This document shows, one piece after another, positions 7,640-16,685 of a stretch of DNA of 60,133 bases (position 1 is the first letter of the stretch; each line of letters begins with the position of its first letter). A program made the position numbers and the translations under genes. The DNA comes from an uncultured Traorella sp. Lineage in GTDB: Bacteria; Bacillota_I; Bacilli_A; Erysipelotrichales; Erysipelotrichaceae. The notes beneath the pieces are model-generated. The model did not search any database and was not told the origin of the DNA. It saw only the letters and a program-made list of their open reading frames with translations. The stretch spans positions 1 through 60,133 of the forward strand of contig CALUVS010000008.1 of assembly GCA_944324265.1 (NCBI GenBank), in the 5' to 3' direction.

Positions 7640-9802
7640 TTGTCTAACTCAATTATTACTGCAAATCGAAATTCACAAAAAAAGAACTGGTTGGTTGATT
7701 TATCTGGTGAATATATATCAATAGTTGAAAAATATCTCTTAAATGAAGGTATTTCAAAAGATGGGGTAAACAAGATAATCAGTAATTCCGCTAAGATATT
7801 AGGATATTGTCCAAATCCAAATGATCCCGCAAAACATAGATGCACGGGTTTAGTTATTGGTAAGGTACAAAGCGGAAAAACATCCAACTTTATTGCAGTT
7901 ACTGCAAACGCTTTTGATAATGGTTATAATATTGTAGTAATTTTGGGTGGGACAAAAAAGAATTTATTGAAACAGAATAAGGAAAGAATTCAAGAGTATT
8001 TTGAAGCTACACAAAATGTTGTTGTATTAAATGCGTATGAAGATAGAGAATTAATTTCTGAAGGAAACATTAGAAATTTCATTTCTTTGGGAAAAAAGAT
8101 TATAATTGTTACTTTGAAGCATCAGACTAGCATAAAGTATATTAAAGATAATTTAGTTTCAAAATCATATATTAAAACTCAACCTATTCTTATAATTGAC
8201 GATGAGGGTGATGAATACTCTCTCAATACAAAATTTAAAAAAGATGATGAAAGTGCAAACTACAAAGCAATCAAAAATTTAAGAGATTCATGTGAAAGGT
8301 GTGCATATTTATCTGTCACTGCTACACCTCAAGCCAACATAATTATTCCTAGAATTGATGTTCTTTCTCCAGATTTTGCGATATTAGTAGAGCCTGGTGA
8401 AGGATATTGTGGGCTAGATGTTTTTCATGATGCCAATTCCCAATATTGCATTGAAATAAAAGAAGACGAAAATTTATTAGATGGAAATGTACCGAAATCA
8501 TTCTATGATGCAATAGATATGTTTTTTGTTGGCGCTGCAAATTATCATATTCGTTCAGAAGGAGAATTTGGTAAGAAGAATAATTTATCTATGTTGATTC
8601 ATCCAAGTAGAATTGTTAACGATTTATCGAAAGTTGCTGAAATTACTAAGCAAATTGTAGATAAAATGAGGTCATTTGCTAGTGATCCAAATGATATATC
8701 TTATATTTCTTTTAAAAATAGGTTAGAAAAAGTATACAATAACTACAAAGAATCTGGTGCCAATATGGTCCCTTTTGAATTGATTATGAATAATATATAT
8801 AATGAATTGTTGGATTGTGGGATTCATTTGATAACTGGGCAAAATAAATTTAATGGGCAAGATAGAAATTATTTAAACAACATCTATATCGGTGGTGATA
8901 TGGTTGGAAGAGGATTAACGTTTAAAGGGTTGATGATCACTTATATAATTCGTTCTGCCAAGGGAGTATCAAATGTCGATACTTTGCAGCAGAGAGCAAG
9001 ATGGTTTGGTTATCAAATGTATACAAAGAATTATTTAGATCTTTGTAGAATTTATGCGACAGCAAAAATAATTAGTGATTTTGAAGCAATTAAAGAGCAT
9101 GAAGAAGATCTTTGGAAAATGGTGGAAGAATTTAATTTGAATGGATATAATTTTAAAAATATGAAAAAAATATTTATGTTACCAGATTCATTAAGACCAA
9201 CTAGAACAAGTGTTGGAGAAACAGAAAAATATACTTTCTCTGCTTGGACATGTGAGAATAGGTTCATAGAAAATCAAGAATATCAGAAATATAATTTAGC
9301 TTTAATTGATGAATTAAAAGATGAATTTAAGGATAAAATTCAAATTGATGTCTATGGCCAAAAAGACGGTACTAAGAATTTGACAATTAGAAATTTGTCA
9401 TATGAATATGTAGTTCATAAATACTTGAATCGTTTTCATACACCTATCAACGGTAAGATAGATGTTAATTTTCTTGAACAAATAATAGTATCTGTCAAAA
9501 TGCAAGGACTTGACCCTATATGCGATTTAGTATGGCCGAGATATGATTATTTGGATGGCAAACAAAAAATCAAAATTAATGAAGATGGCATAATAAACAA
9601 CTACATGATTGGTCGAAGACCTAAAGTAATAAAATCAGAAGAAGAAATTGTTTATAAAGGGGATAAATATATTTGTAGAGGTGATGTTATTGAAATTCAG
9701 TTTCATAATATATTAAATGAAGTGACAAATGAAACGAGTCTTTGTATGGCTATATTTGTACCAAATAATTATAGATTGAAAAAGATGATTGTGACTATGT
9801 GA
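7640..9802 (+). CDS. Z1 domain helicase-like ATPase
   Basis: About 720 residues with a superfamily 2-like core: Walker A GKVQSGKTSN near residue 75, Walker B IIDDEGDEYS near residue 188, SVTATPQA as motif III, then VGRGLTFKG and QQRARWFGY as motifs V/VI. This is the Z1 domain, expected to move along or remodel DNA for the nuclease. The TTG at 7640 was chosen because GGGGGTGA lies 5 nt upstream. A GTG at 7631 in the same frame has no ribosome binding site and would overlap the upstream gene by 8 bp. The next gene starts 11 bp after the stop. Confidence 0.9.
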   Translation: MSNSIITANRNSQKKNWLVDLSGEYISIVEKYLLNEGISKDGVNKIISNSAKILGYCPNPNDPAKHRCTGLVIGKVQSGKTSNFIAVTANAFDNGYNIVVILGGTKKNLLKQNKERIQEYFEATQNVVVLNAYEDRELISEGNIRNFISLGKKIIIVTLKHQTSIKYIKDNLVSKSYIKTQPILIIDDEGDEYSLNTKFKKDDESANYKAIKNLRDSCERCAYLSVTATPQANIIIPRIDVLSPDFAILVEPGEGYCGLDVFHDANSQYCIEIKEDENLLDGNVPKSFYDAIDMFFVGAANYHIRSEGEFGKKNNLSMLIHPSRIVNDLSKVAEITKQIVDKMRSFASDPNDISYISFKNRLEKVYNNYKESGANMVPFELIMNNIYNELLDCGIHLITGQNKFNGQDRNYLNNIYIGGDMVGRGLTFKGLMITYIIRSAKGVSNVDTLQQRARWFGYQMYTKNYLDLCRIYATAKIISDFEAIKEHEEDLWKMVEEFNLNGYNFKNMKKIFMLPDSLRPTRTSVGETEKYTFSAWTCENRFIENQEYQKYNLALIDELKDEFKDKIQIDVYGQKDGTKNLTIRNLSYEYVVHKYLNRFHTPINGKIDVNFLEQIIVSVKMQGLDPICDLVWPRYDYLDGKQKIKINEDGIINNYMIGRRPKVIKSEEEIVYKGDKYICRGDVIEIQFHNILNEVTNETSLCMAIFVPNNYRLKKMIVTM

Positions 9803-9813
9803 GGGGTGATACT

Positions 9814-10767
9814 ATGACAATATTAGAAATATTCAACAATAATTTCAATGATTTCAGCGAAGGAAAAGATGAATTTAAATTGATTAGATATAATCAAGAA
9901 CTTCTTGTTGGAAAAGATAACAATAATAATGTTTCGATAGTAATAAAATCCTATGAACCAAATAGAGATAATATAGCTCAAAGAACAAAGTTATTAAGTT
10001 TTGAATGTAACGAAAATATTAGATATGTCGAAAATGGAGTTGAAGAAACGGGTGTGTTTCATATTATTAAATGCTATTCTCGTGATGCTCGAGAAATTGA
10101 GCTGTTTCTAAAACTTATCGACACATACTTTGTTAAAACTAAAGTCAGTATTGATGAGATAGTAAATACTTTTTTAACATTGAATGAATTCTTCAAAAAT
10201 AAAATGCCATTAAGTGGAACTGCAGTCCAAGGTTTATTTACAGAATTGTTTACAATATACCATTTTAGGGATAATTTTAATTTTTCAAAGTATTGGCAAA
10301 GTAAAGATAAAATGAATTTCGACTTTTCAATTTCAGAAAAAATTAAACTAGAAATAAAATCAACACGAGGTAAAACAAGAATACATCATTTTAAACACGA
10401 TCAATTAAATAAAAAATATGGAGAAATCTATATTTTATCTTATATGTTGATGGAAGATGACAATGGAATGAGTTTAAGTGATTTAATTGAGAAATGTTTG
10501 CCACTTTTAACCGATTATCCAACAAAAAAGGCAAGGCTTTTATCAATACAGAATAATCCTGATAATGCTGATATTATTAACAGAACAAGGTATTCGGAGA
10601 ATTATATTATTGATAAAATGAGATTCATTTCTGCTGATGAAGTGCCAAAGGTGGAAAATGATCCATTTAATGTAAGTAAGGTGGAATATGACAGTGATTG
10701 TGAAAGTTGTAAATTTATTGATTGTACAGAAATGATTTCATACTTTTGCAAAGAAATCTATAATTGA
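9814..10767 (+). CDS. PD-(D/E)XK motif protein (DUF4420), probable restriction nuclease
   Basis: About 317 residues. The segment FDFSISEKIKLEIKST near residues 169-184 supplies the Asp and E-x-K of a PD-(D/E)XK nuclease, followed by a conserved R-x-HHF patch typical of DUF4420. It is likely the cleaving subunit of the operon. The ATG at 9814 follows GAGGGGTGAT. A GTG at 9799 overlaps the Z1 stop and lacks a ribosome binding site. Cysteines near the C-terminus (C-ESC-x4-DC) are of unknown role. It closes the operon, and decayed sequence follows. Confidence 0.85.
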   Translation: MTILEIFNNNFNDFSEGKDEFKLIRYNQELLVGKDNNNNVSIVIKSYEPNRDNIAQRTKLLSFECNENIRYVENGVEETGVFHIIKCYSRDAREIELFLKLIDTYFVKTKVSIDEIVNTFLTLNEFFKNKMPLSGTAVQGLFTELFTIYHFRDNFNFSKYWQSKDKMNFDFSISEKIKLEIKSTRGKTRIHHFKHDQLNKKYGEIYILSYMLMEDDNGMSLSDLIEKCLPLLTDYPTKKARLLSIQNNPDNADIINRTRYSENYIIDKMRFISADEVPKVENDPFNVSKVEYDSDCESCKFIDCTEMISYFCKEIYN

Positions 10768-11328
10768 AGATGGACTTAATACTATGATGACAGTTTCACA
10801 CTTTGGTGGCGACACATTAAAAATATAATTATATGCTATAAAATGTTCTCCTGGAATTTAGAATAGAAATGTAGACAGATATCTACAAATTTTAAAGAAT
10901 GGAGGACTTTTTATGTCAAAAGGTAAGAACACTATCTGCCTTAATTATCAGAGAACGCCTTAAAGAAATGATTGTAAGACATTTAAAGTTTCAGAACGGC
11001 GTGTACGAAATACACTAAAAAGTTAAAAATTTAATTTTACCTACAATGATATAAAAGATATAGAATAATTTTTATTTGATGAACTATTTACTAAAAAACA
11101 ATGAAAGTTATATTAAAAGAAAGAACTGATTGCAGGATAGGTGAAAATGAGGAGTGAGTCGATACTGCAATTTCAATCTTTGAAGAGACATTTGCTGATG
11201 TGATAAGAAAACATATTTATTACAAAAAAGTTAACAACTCTAGGTGAAATAGTAACTTTATTAAGCAGATTAAGAGAAACCATCTCCATGTGATATAATT
11301 ATATTGAAATAATACGGAGGTGACATCA
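10768..11328 (+). other. Intergenic region with gene remnants
   Basis: No intact gene. A TGTAGA/TCTACA hairpin (10870-10887) is followed by GGAGGA and an ATG at 10913 that opens only 16 codons before TAA. Reading across frames downstream gives short protein-like pieces (KTFKVSERRVRNTLK, which is HTH-like, and ISIFEETFADVIRKHIYYKK) broken by stops and frameshifts. This looks like a degraded gene or mobile element flanking the defence operon. The family is not recognised. Confidence 0.4.
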
Positions 11329-12318
11329 ATGAAACAGATTCCATATGATGTGAATCAATTAAATGATTTTGATACAGAATGGTTATTACACAAAAAATGC
11401 AGTGAATGGTGGTATGCAACTTCTATTTTAAAAGATGAACATGACCGCTTATATACTTGCCAATTCACTTTTTTAAGAATGAGATTATTGCCTGTTTTAA
11501 AACCATTTATTTTGATGTCCGCAATCACTGATTTCCAAACAAAGAAACATTACTATACGCAAAAATTTACATTGTCCAAGAAAAATATTCAGATTGATCA
11601 AAATAAAGTAGTTTGTGCAGGGGCACAAGTCATAAAAAATAAAGATAATATGATAATAGAAAATGTCAGTGATACATTTTCATATCATCTTACCGCTGAT
11701 TATGGCAAGGAAGCTTATTGGCATTGCGATAAAGGAAAACTATTTATGGGAATTGAAGATGAAAAAGAAACTACATTTTATTACTCATATACCAATATGC
11801 CTACAGCAGGAACAATTGAAATTGAGGGAAAAAAGATAGATGTTAAAGGATCAACTTGGTTTGATAAACAAGGCGGAACTTTTAATTTCATGAATATTCA
11901 TACTCATTGGGAATGGTTTTCTATGAGATTTTATGATGATGAAGAAATCATGTTATTTCATTTTCCTCAACAAAATTATGGGGATGGAACTTATATCAAA
12001 AAGGATCGGACAAGCTGCCGTTTAAATAATTATGTCATGAAACCTATTCGTTTCACCGAGAAAAGCGGATATAAATTCTCTTGCGGCTGGAAATTAGAAA
12101 TGCCGAATATTAAAGATGTTCATTATACAATTATGCCAATAATTGATGGACAACTGAATTTAGCGTATTTTGAACAATTATGTACGATTTGTGATAAAGA
12201 TAATAATGAAGTCGGTCTATGTTTTGTTGAGTTGCTGCCGGGAGTTTACAATAAGAAGATTGATGGCAAACTATTATTGAAAAAAGTTGATAAACATGAG
12301 AATGCTAATGAAATATAG
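11329..12318 (+). CDS. CrtC/AttH-like (lipocalin-fold hydratase family) protein
   Basis: About 329 residues. An N-terminal EWWYATSIL, a central GSTWFDKQGG-x-WEWFSMRF-x-DDEEIMLF and a C-terminal GLCFVELLPG match the AttH/CrtC family, whose members include carotenoid 1,2-hydratases and many uncharacterised proteins. No carotenoid genes are seen nearby, so that substrate is unlikely. The ATG at 11329 is chosen because ACGGAGGTG sits 6 nt upstream; an earlier in-frame GTG lies inside that site. It is followed by an SDR enzyme after 32 bp, probably in the same operon, so together they may act on a lipid or isoprenoid. Confidence 0.78.
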   Translation: MKQIPYDVNQLNDFDTEWLLHKKCSEWWYATSILKDEHDRLYTCQFTFLRMRLLPVLKPFILMSAITDFQTKKHYYTQKFTLSKKNIQIDQNKVVCAGAQVIKNKDNMIIENVSDTFSYHLTADYGKEAYWHCDKGKLFMGIEDEKETTFYYSYTNMPTAGTIEIEGKKIDVKGSTWFDKQGGTFNFMNIHTHWEWFSMRFYDDEEIMLFHFPQQNYGDGTYIKKDRTSCRLNNYVMKPIRFTEKSGYKFSCGWKLEMPNIKDVHYTIMPIIDGQLNLAYFEQLCTICDKDNNEVGLCFVELLPGVYNKKIDGKLLLKKVDKHENANEI

Positions 12319-12350
12319 ATAATGATACTAATAAATTGGGAGATAATAAA

Positions 12351-13340
12351 ATGAAAAAAATATATATTATTACAGGTGCCAGCGGTTTTTTAGGGAATAA
12401 TATCATAAGAAAATTAGAACAAGATCATGAGGATGAAATACGTGCTCTTGTATTACCGAATGATCGAAGTAAATCGCTGAAAGATATGCGCTGTAAAATA
12501 TATTATGGAGATATAACAAAAATAGAAACTCTTCATGAGATTTTTCATGTGCAAGAAGAATCTGATATCATTGTGATTCATTGTGCTGCTCTTGTTTATA
12601 TCAAGAATAAGCCCAATCCTGCCGTTTATGAAGTCAATGTCAAAGGAACAAAGAATATTGTAGAGAAATGCTTGGAAACGAAAGCAAAACTTTTCTATGT
12701 AAATACGGTGCATTCAATTCCCGAACCCAATGATGATCGCCCAATTATCGAAATAAATGAATTCAATAAGGATTTAGTTCATGGTATCTATGCAAAATCG
12801 AAGGCAGAAGCAGCACAATTTGTGCTCAACAGTGTGAAAACAAAAGGTCTCCATGCGGTTATTCTTCAGCCTTCAGGTATCATCGGGCCAAAGGATTATG
12901 GGATGACACATATGACAAGACTAATAGCAGAACTCAGCAAGCAGCATTTACGAGCTATCGTAAACGGCGGATATGATTTTGTGGATGTAAGAGATGTTGC
13001 GGAAGGGATTATCTCTGCCATTGATCATGGAAGAAGTGGTGAATGCTATATTTTATCGAATAGATATGTGACAATACAAGAAATTGCAGAAGAAATATGT
13101 CAATATGAGCATATCAAAGCTCCAATTGTATTGCCTATTTCTTTGGTACAATACATTGCTCCTATTTTTGAAGCATACTATAATATCAAAAAAGAAACTC
13201 CATTATTTACAAAATACTCATTATATACGCTGCAGTCCAAATCAAATTTCAGTCATGAAAAGGCGACGTCAGAATTAGGTTATACGACAAGAGAATTAAG
13301 CAAAACAATTGAAGATACGGTGAAATGGCTGAATAATTAA
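12351..13340 (+). CDS. NAD-dependent epimerase/dehydratase (extended SDR)
   Basis: About 329 residues. The Rossmann motif TGASGFLGNNI is at residues 8-18 and the catalytic YAKSK lies in the middle. The layout resembles dihydroflavonol reductase / 3-beta-hydroxysteroid dehydrogenase-type members of the extended SDR family. The substrate is unknown. The ATG at 12351 follows GGGAGA; an upstream in-frame TTG at 12336 precedes that site. Likely co-transcribed with the CrtC-like gene. Confidence 0.85.
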   Translation: MKKIYIITGASGFLGNNIIRKLEQDHEDEIRALVLPNDRSKSLKDMRCKIYYGDITKIETLHEIFHVQEESDIIVIHCAALVYIKNKPNPAVYEVNVKGTKNIVEKCLETKAKLFYVNTVHSIPEPNDDRPIIEINEFNKDLVHGIYAKSKAEAAQFVLNSVKTKGLHAVILQPSGIIGPKDYGMTHMTRLIAELSKQHLRAIVNGGYDFVDVRDVAEGIISAIDHGRSGECYILSNRYVTIQEIAEEICQYEHIKAPIVLPISLVQYIAPIFEAYYNIKKETPLFTKYSLYTLQSKSNFSHEKATSELGYTTRELSKTIEDTVKWLNN

Positions 13341-13477
13341 GAAATGAATGCAGATTATAAAATTTTGCTTTGCTTATATCGGGATTATATTGAATATAGG
13401 AAAATATCAAATATTTATCATCAATAATCCTCACATTTCATGCTATAATAGGGCTGTTTTATCTGGAGGAATAGATT

Positions 13478-15031
13478 ATGAGTATTTTAACCGTAAAAAA
13501 TGTCTCACATAGCTTTGGCGGCCGTCAGATCTTAGAAAATGTTTCCTTTCGTTTATTGAATGGAGAACATGTCGGACTGGTTGGAGCGAATGGTGAAGGA
13601 AAAAGTACTTTTTTGAATATTATTACTGGAAAGCTTGCTCCTGAAGAAGGAAAAGTAGAATGGTGCAATCGCATCACAACGGGTTATTTGGACCAGCATA
13701 CAGTATTACAGAAAGGAAAAACAATCCGTGAAACCTTGCAGGATGCCTTTTTGCCATTGTATGAACTCGAAAAAGAAATGATGGGCATGTATGAAAAAAT
13801 GTGTGACTGCAGTGAAGAAGAAATGAATGCATTGATGCAGGAAGTCGGGGAGATACAAGATATTTTGGAACATAGCGGTTTTTATATGATTGATACCAAG
13901 ATCAATGAAGTTGCCAGCGGTTTGGGACTATTGGACATTGGCTTAGAGAAAGATGTTTCACAGTTATCCGGAGGACAGCGTTCCAAAGTACTATTGACCA
14001 AATTGCTGTTAGAAAATCCGATGATCTTGATCTTGGATGAACCGACAAACTATTTGGATGAAGGCCACATTGAATGGCTGACAAACTTTTTAAGCAATTA
14101 TGAAAATGCATTTATCTTGGTTTCTCATGACATCCCATTCTTGAATAAAGTAACCAATATTATCTATCATGTGGAAAAATGCGAATTGACACGTTATGTC
14201 GGAGATTATGACCATTTCTTAGAACAATATGCTATCAAAAAACGCCAGCAGGAAGCAGCTTACAATCGTCAGCAAAAAGAAATCAGTGAGCTGGAGGATT
14301 TTATTGCGCGCAATAAAGCTCGTGTAGCGACTCGAAATATGGCCAATTCCCGTCAGAAGAAACTGGATAAGATGGAATTGATTTCTAAACCAAAAGAAAA
14401 GATCAAGCCAATTTTTTCTTTTATGGAAAGCAGAACACCTGGCCGTGTAATTTTTCAGACACATGATTTGGTCTTAGGCTATGATGAGCCTTTGACAAGC
14501 CCATTGAATTTAGTGCTGGAGAGAAATAAAAAAGTGGCGGTGAAAGGGGTCAATGGATTAGGAAAGACAACATTGCTGAAAACATTGATCGGACGATTGG
14601 CGGCACTTGAAGGGAATGTTGAAGTAGATCCCTATGCGGAAATCGGTTTTTTTGAACAAGAAGACAGCGGCAGCGCCAAATCAGCTTTGGATACATTCTG
14701 GGATGAATTCCCAGCCTATACAAACGGTGAAGTGCGTGCAGCTTTAGCGAAATGTTCACTGACCACCGATCACATTGAATCCAGTGTATGTGTCTTAAGC
14801 GGAGGAGAACAAGCCAAAGTGCGTTTATGCATCATCATGAATAAGCCAAGCAATGTATTGGTATTGGATGAACCTACCAATCATTTGGATGTCGATGCCA
14901 AGGAAGAATTAAAAAGAGCATTGAAAGCCTATAAAGGAACCGTGCTTTTGGTTTCACATGAACCTGAATTTTACAGTGATTTTGTCGATGAAGTTTGGAA
15001 TTTGGAAAATTGGTCAAAAAAAATTTTATAA
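13478..15031 (+). CDS. ABC-F family ATPase
   Basis: A soluble 517-residue protein with two ABC ATPase domains and no membrane segments. Walker A motifs are GANGEGKST and GVNGLGKTT, signatures are LSGGQRSK and LSGGEQAK, and Walker B motifs end in LILDEPTNYLD and LVLDEPTNHLD. A charged linker (about residues 250-300) separates the domains. ABC-F proteins act on the ribosome, either as translation factors or as antibiotic protection. The YbiT/EttA-like length suggests housekeeping, but protection cannot be excluded. A TGCTATAAT extended -10 lies at about 13441-13449. Confidence 0.92.
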   Translation: MSILTVKNVSHSFGGRQILENVSFRLLNGEHVGLVGANGEGKSTFLNIITGKLAPEEGKVEWCNRITTGYLDQHTVLQKGKTIRETLQDAFLPLYELEKEMMGMYEKMCDCSEEEMNALMQEVGEIQDILEHSGFYMIDTKINEVASGLGLLDIGLEKDVSQLSGGQRSKVLLTKLLLENPMILILDEPTNYLDEGHIEWLTNFLSNYENAFILVSHDIPFLNKVTNIIYHVEKCELTRYVGDYDHFLEQYAIKKRQQEAAYNRQQKEISELEDFIARNKARVATRNMANSRQKKLDKMELISKPKEKIKPIFSFMESRTPGRVIFQTHDLVLGYDEPLTSPLNLVLERNKKVAVKGVNGLGKTTLLKTLIGRLAALEGNVEVDPYAEIGFFEQEDSGSAKSALDTFWDEFPAYTNGEVRAALAKCSLTTDHIESSVCVLSGGEQAKVRLCIIMNKPSNVLVLDEPTNHLDVDAKEELKRALKAYKGTVLLVSHEPEFYSDFVDEVWNLENWSKKIL

Positions 15032-15110
15032 TAATGAAACTTTTCTATTTATTGGAAAGTGTTATAGGCGAAAGGGCTTATCAAGAGATAAGTGAAAGAG
15101 AGGTTATATT

Positions 15111-15899
15111 ATGAAGAAATTTTTTATGGCATTATGTGCCTGTGCACTGATTGGTGCAAACGTAACTGTACATGCTGCTGAAGAAACTGCACCTGATAAT
15201 GTTTACGTTTGGGGTCAGGTTGAAGAAGTGAGCGAAGATCAGATTCACATTACAAATTCATCTGATACAAATAATGATATTATCTTGAATGTCAGTGATT
15301 CTACAATCATTATGGATGCTGTGAGCGGTGAAGTTGTTGACATTGAAGAAGTAGATGAAAATGAAACAATCTATGGTTATGTAAGTCCAGTGATGACACG
15401 TTCATTGCCGCCAATGACAAATGCATTTGTGATTTTTGTTAACCTGCCTGAAGATGCTCGTGCTCCTAGATATGTTCGTGTCGGAGAAATGCTGGAAGCA
15501 GAAGATGGAACTGTTCGTTTCTTAGATTCTAATGGTTCATTGATTGCAACTTTAGATGAAAATACTGAATTCAGCGGACCTGCAAATGTAAATATGCTGG
15601 CAGATTTAGATATGATTGAAGAAGGAAGAGAATTAGTTCTTTGGTATGATGTAGAATTATTATCTTATCCAGGTCAGGCTTATATTCCTAGAGCAGTATT
15701 ATTGCCGGAAAAACAAGATGGCTGGGTACAGGAAGGTGATGACTGGTATTATTATACAAATGGAACAATGAATACAAACATGTGGGTTTCTTCCACTGCT
15801 ACTAGATGGTACTATGTTGGGGAAGATGGAAAAATGGTTACCAATACAGTAGTTGATGGCTGCCAAATTAATGAAAAAGGAATTTACGAAGCCAAATAA
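15111..15899 (+). CDS. Secreted protein with choline-binding-type cell-wall repeats
   Basis: A 262-residue protein with a cleavable signal peptide (MKKFFMALCACALIGANVTVHAAEE). The middle is a beta-rich domain of unknown type. From about residue 202 it has two tryptophan/tyrosine-rich repeats (GWVQEGDDWYYYTNGTM and WYYVGEDGKMV) of the cell-wall/choline-binding family, which should hold it to the envelope. It has a good AGAGAGG ribosome binding site. It is followed by a bidirectional terminator. Confidence 0.82.
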   Translation: MKKFFMALCACALIGANVTVHAAEETAPDNVYVWGQVEEVSEDQIHITNSSDTNNDIILNVSDSTIIMDAVSGEVVDIEEVDENETIYGYVSPVMTRSLPPMTNAFVIFVNLPEDARAPRYVRVGEMLEAEDGTVRFLDSNGSLIATLDENTEFSGPANVNMLADLDMIEEGRELVLWYDVELLSYPGQAYIPRAVLLPEKQDGWVQEGDDWYYYTNGTMNTNMWVSSTATRWYYVGEDGKMVTNTVVDGCQINEKGIYEAK

Positions 15900-15949
15900 T
15901 AAGTCAATATAGGGAAATTTTGTATCGAGAGAAAGAGTTTTACAAAGAA

Positions 15950-15998
15950 AGGTCGAAAGAATGAAATGATCATTCCTTCGACCTCTTTTATTTTGCCG
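15950..15998. terminator. Bidirectional terminator
   Basis: A long stem of about 15 bp, AGGTCGAA... (15950-15964) with ...TTCGACCT (15970-15984). T-rich on the plus side and A-rich upstream, so it can end both converging transcripts. Confidence 0.8.
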
Positions 15999-16356
15999 GA
16001 ATTGTTTTGACACGGAACATAAAATATAAGACATGTCCCAGCCAGACAAGAATTAAAACAATTCTTCCGACAGGTACTTGATCCATCATGATAAAACCAA
16101 AGGTCAGACCAATTGTCACAATTACCATGATCTTGATTTTGGTTTTTAAGGTCATGCCTTCTTTTTTTACATAGCTTTCCAGATTATTTTTATATAATTT
16201 GCTGGAAATAAACGCTTCATGCAGACGCTTTGAACTTTTGGCATAACAGAAGGCTGCCAGCATCAAAAACGGAAAACTAGGCAATAGAGGAATTGCAGCT
16301 CCTATCGCACCAATTCCTAATGATAAAGTACCGATGACAATATAGACATATCTCAT
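15988..16356 (-). CDS. YbaN-family (DUF454) membrane protein
   Basis: A 122-residue inner-membrane protein. The N-terminal GTLSLGIGAIGAAIPLLPSFPF segment and following FCYAKSSKRLHEAF are characteristic of DUF454/YbaN. It has an N-terminal membrane segment and two further hydrophobic segments near the C-terminus. Function unknown. It begins 2 bp after the YgbA-like gene and is the last gene of the minus-strand exporter operon. Confidence 0.85.
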   Translation of the reverse strand: MRYVYIVIGTLSLGIGAIGAAIPLLPSFPFLMLAAFCYAKSSKRLHEAFISSKLYKNNLESYVKKEGMTLKTKIKIMVIVTIGLTFGFIMMDQVPVGRIVLILVWLGHVLYFMFRVKTIPAK

Positions 16357-16358
16357 AT

Positions 16359-16685
16359 TTACACTTCCTTTCTTTTTGCTTTGATTGTCTCAATTCCATG
16401 CCGTATTGTTAAAACGGGATGATAGAAAAGCATATATTTGCCGCTGAAACGCATCACTTTTTTGATTTCTTCACGCATTTTTGGACTATAGCAATGCACC
16501 TTGCATTGCGAACAGAAGGTCTTTTCAGCCATAAAAGGACATTTTTCTGTACGCTGCTTAGCATATTCAGCCAGCTTGCGGCATTGCGGACATAATTCCT
16601 TTCCATGATGGTTCTTTCTGCAGTAGATTTCGATCATGGCAGAAACAACTTCATTTTCTTGTTTTCTTTTGGTTTCAATATTCAT
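16359..16685 (-). CDS. YgbA-like protein (nitrous oxide-stimulated promoter family)
   Basis: A 108-residue cytosolic protein of the YgbA_NO family: an early IYCRKNHHG, then C-x2-C, C-x8-C-x2-C and HCYSP motifs with seven cysteines likely binding metal, and a late MRFSGKYMLFYHPVLTIRH signature. E. coli YgbA is induced under nitrosative stress. Its start codon overlaps the stop of the upstream exporter subunit (TAATG), so translation is probably coupled. Confidence 0.88.
   Translation of the reverse strand: MNIETKRKQENEVVSAMIEIYCRKNHHGKELCPQCRKLAEYAKQRTEKCPFMAEKTFCSQCKVHCYSPKMREEIKKVMRFSGKYMLFYHPVLTIRHGIETIKAKRKEV

Noticed and set aside
10895-11280. Intact insertion sequence
   Set aside because: No transposase frame, no terminal inverted repeats or target duplications that I could identify; only broken fragments.
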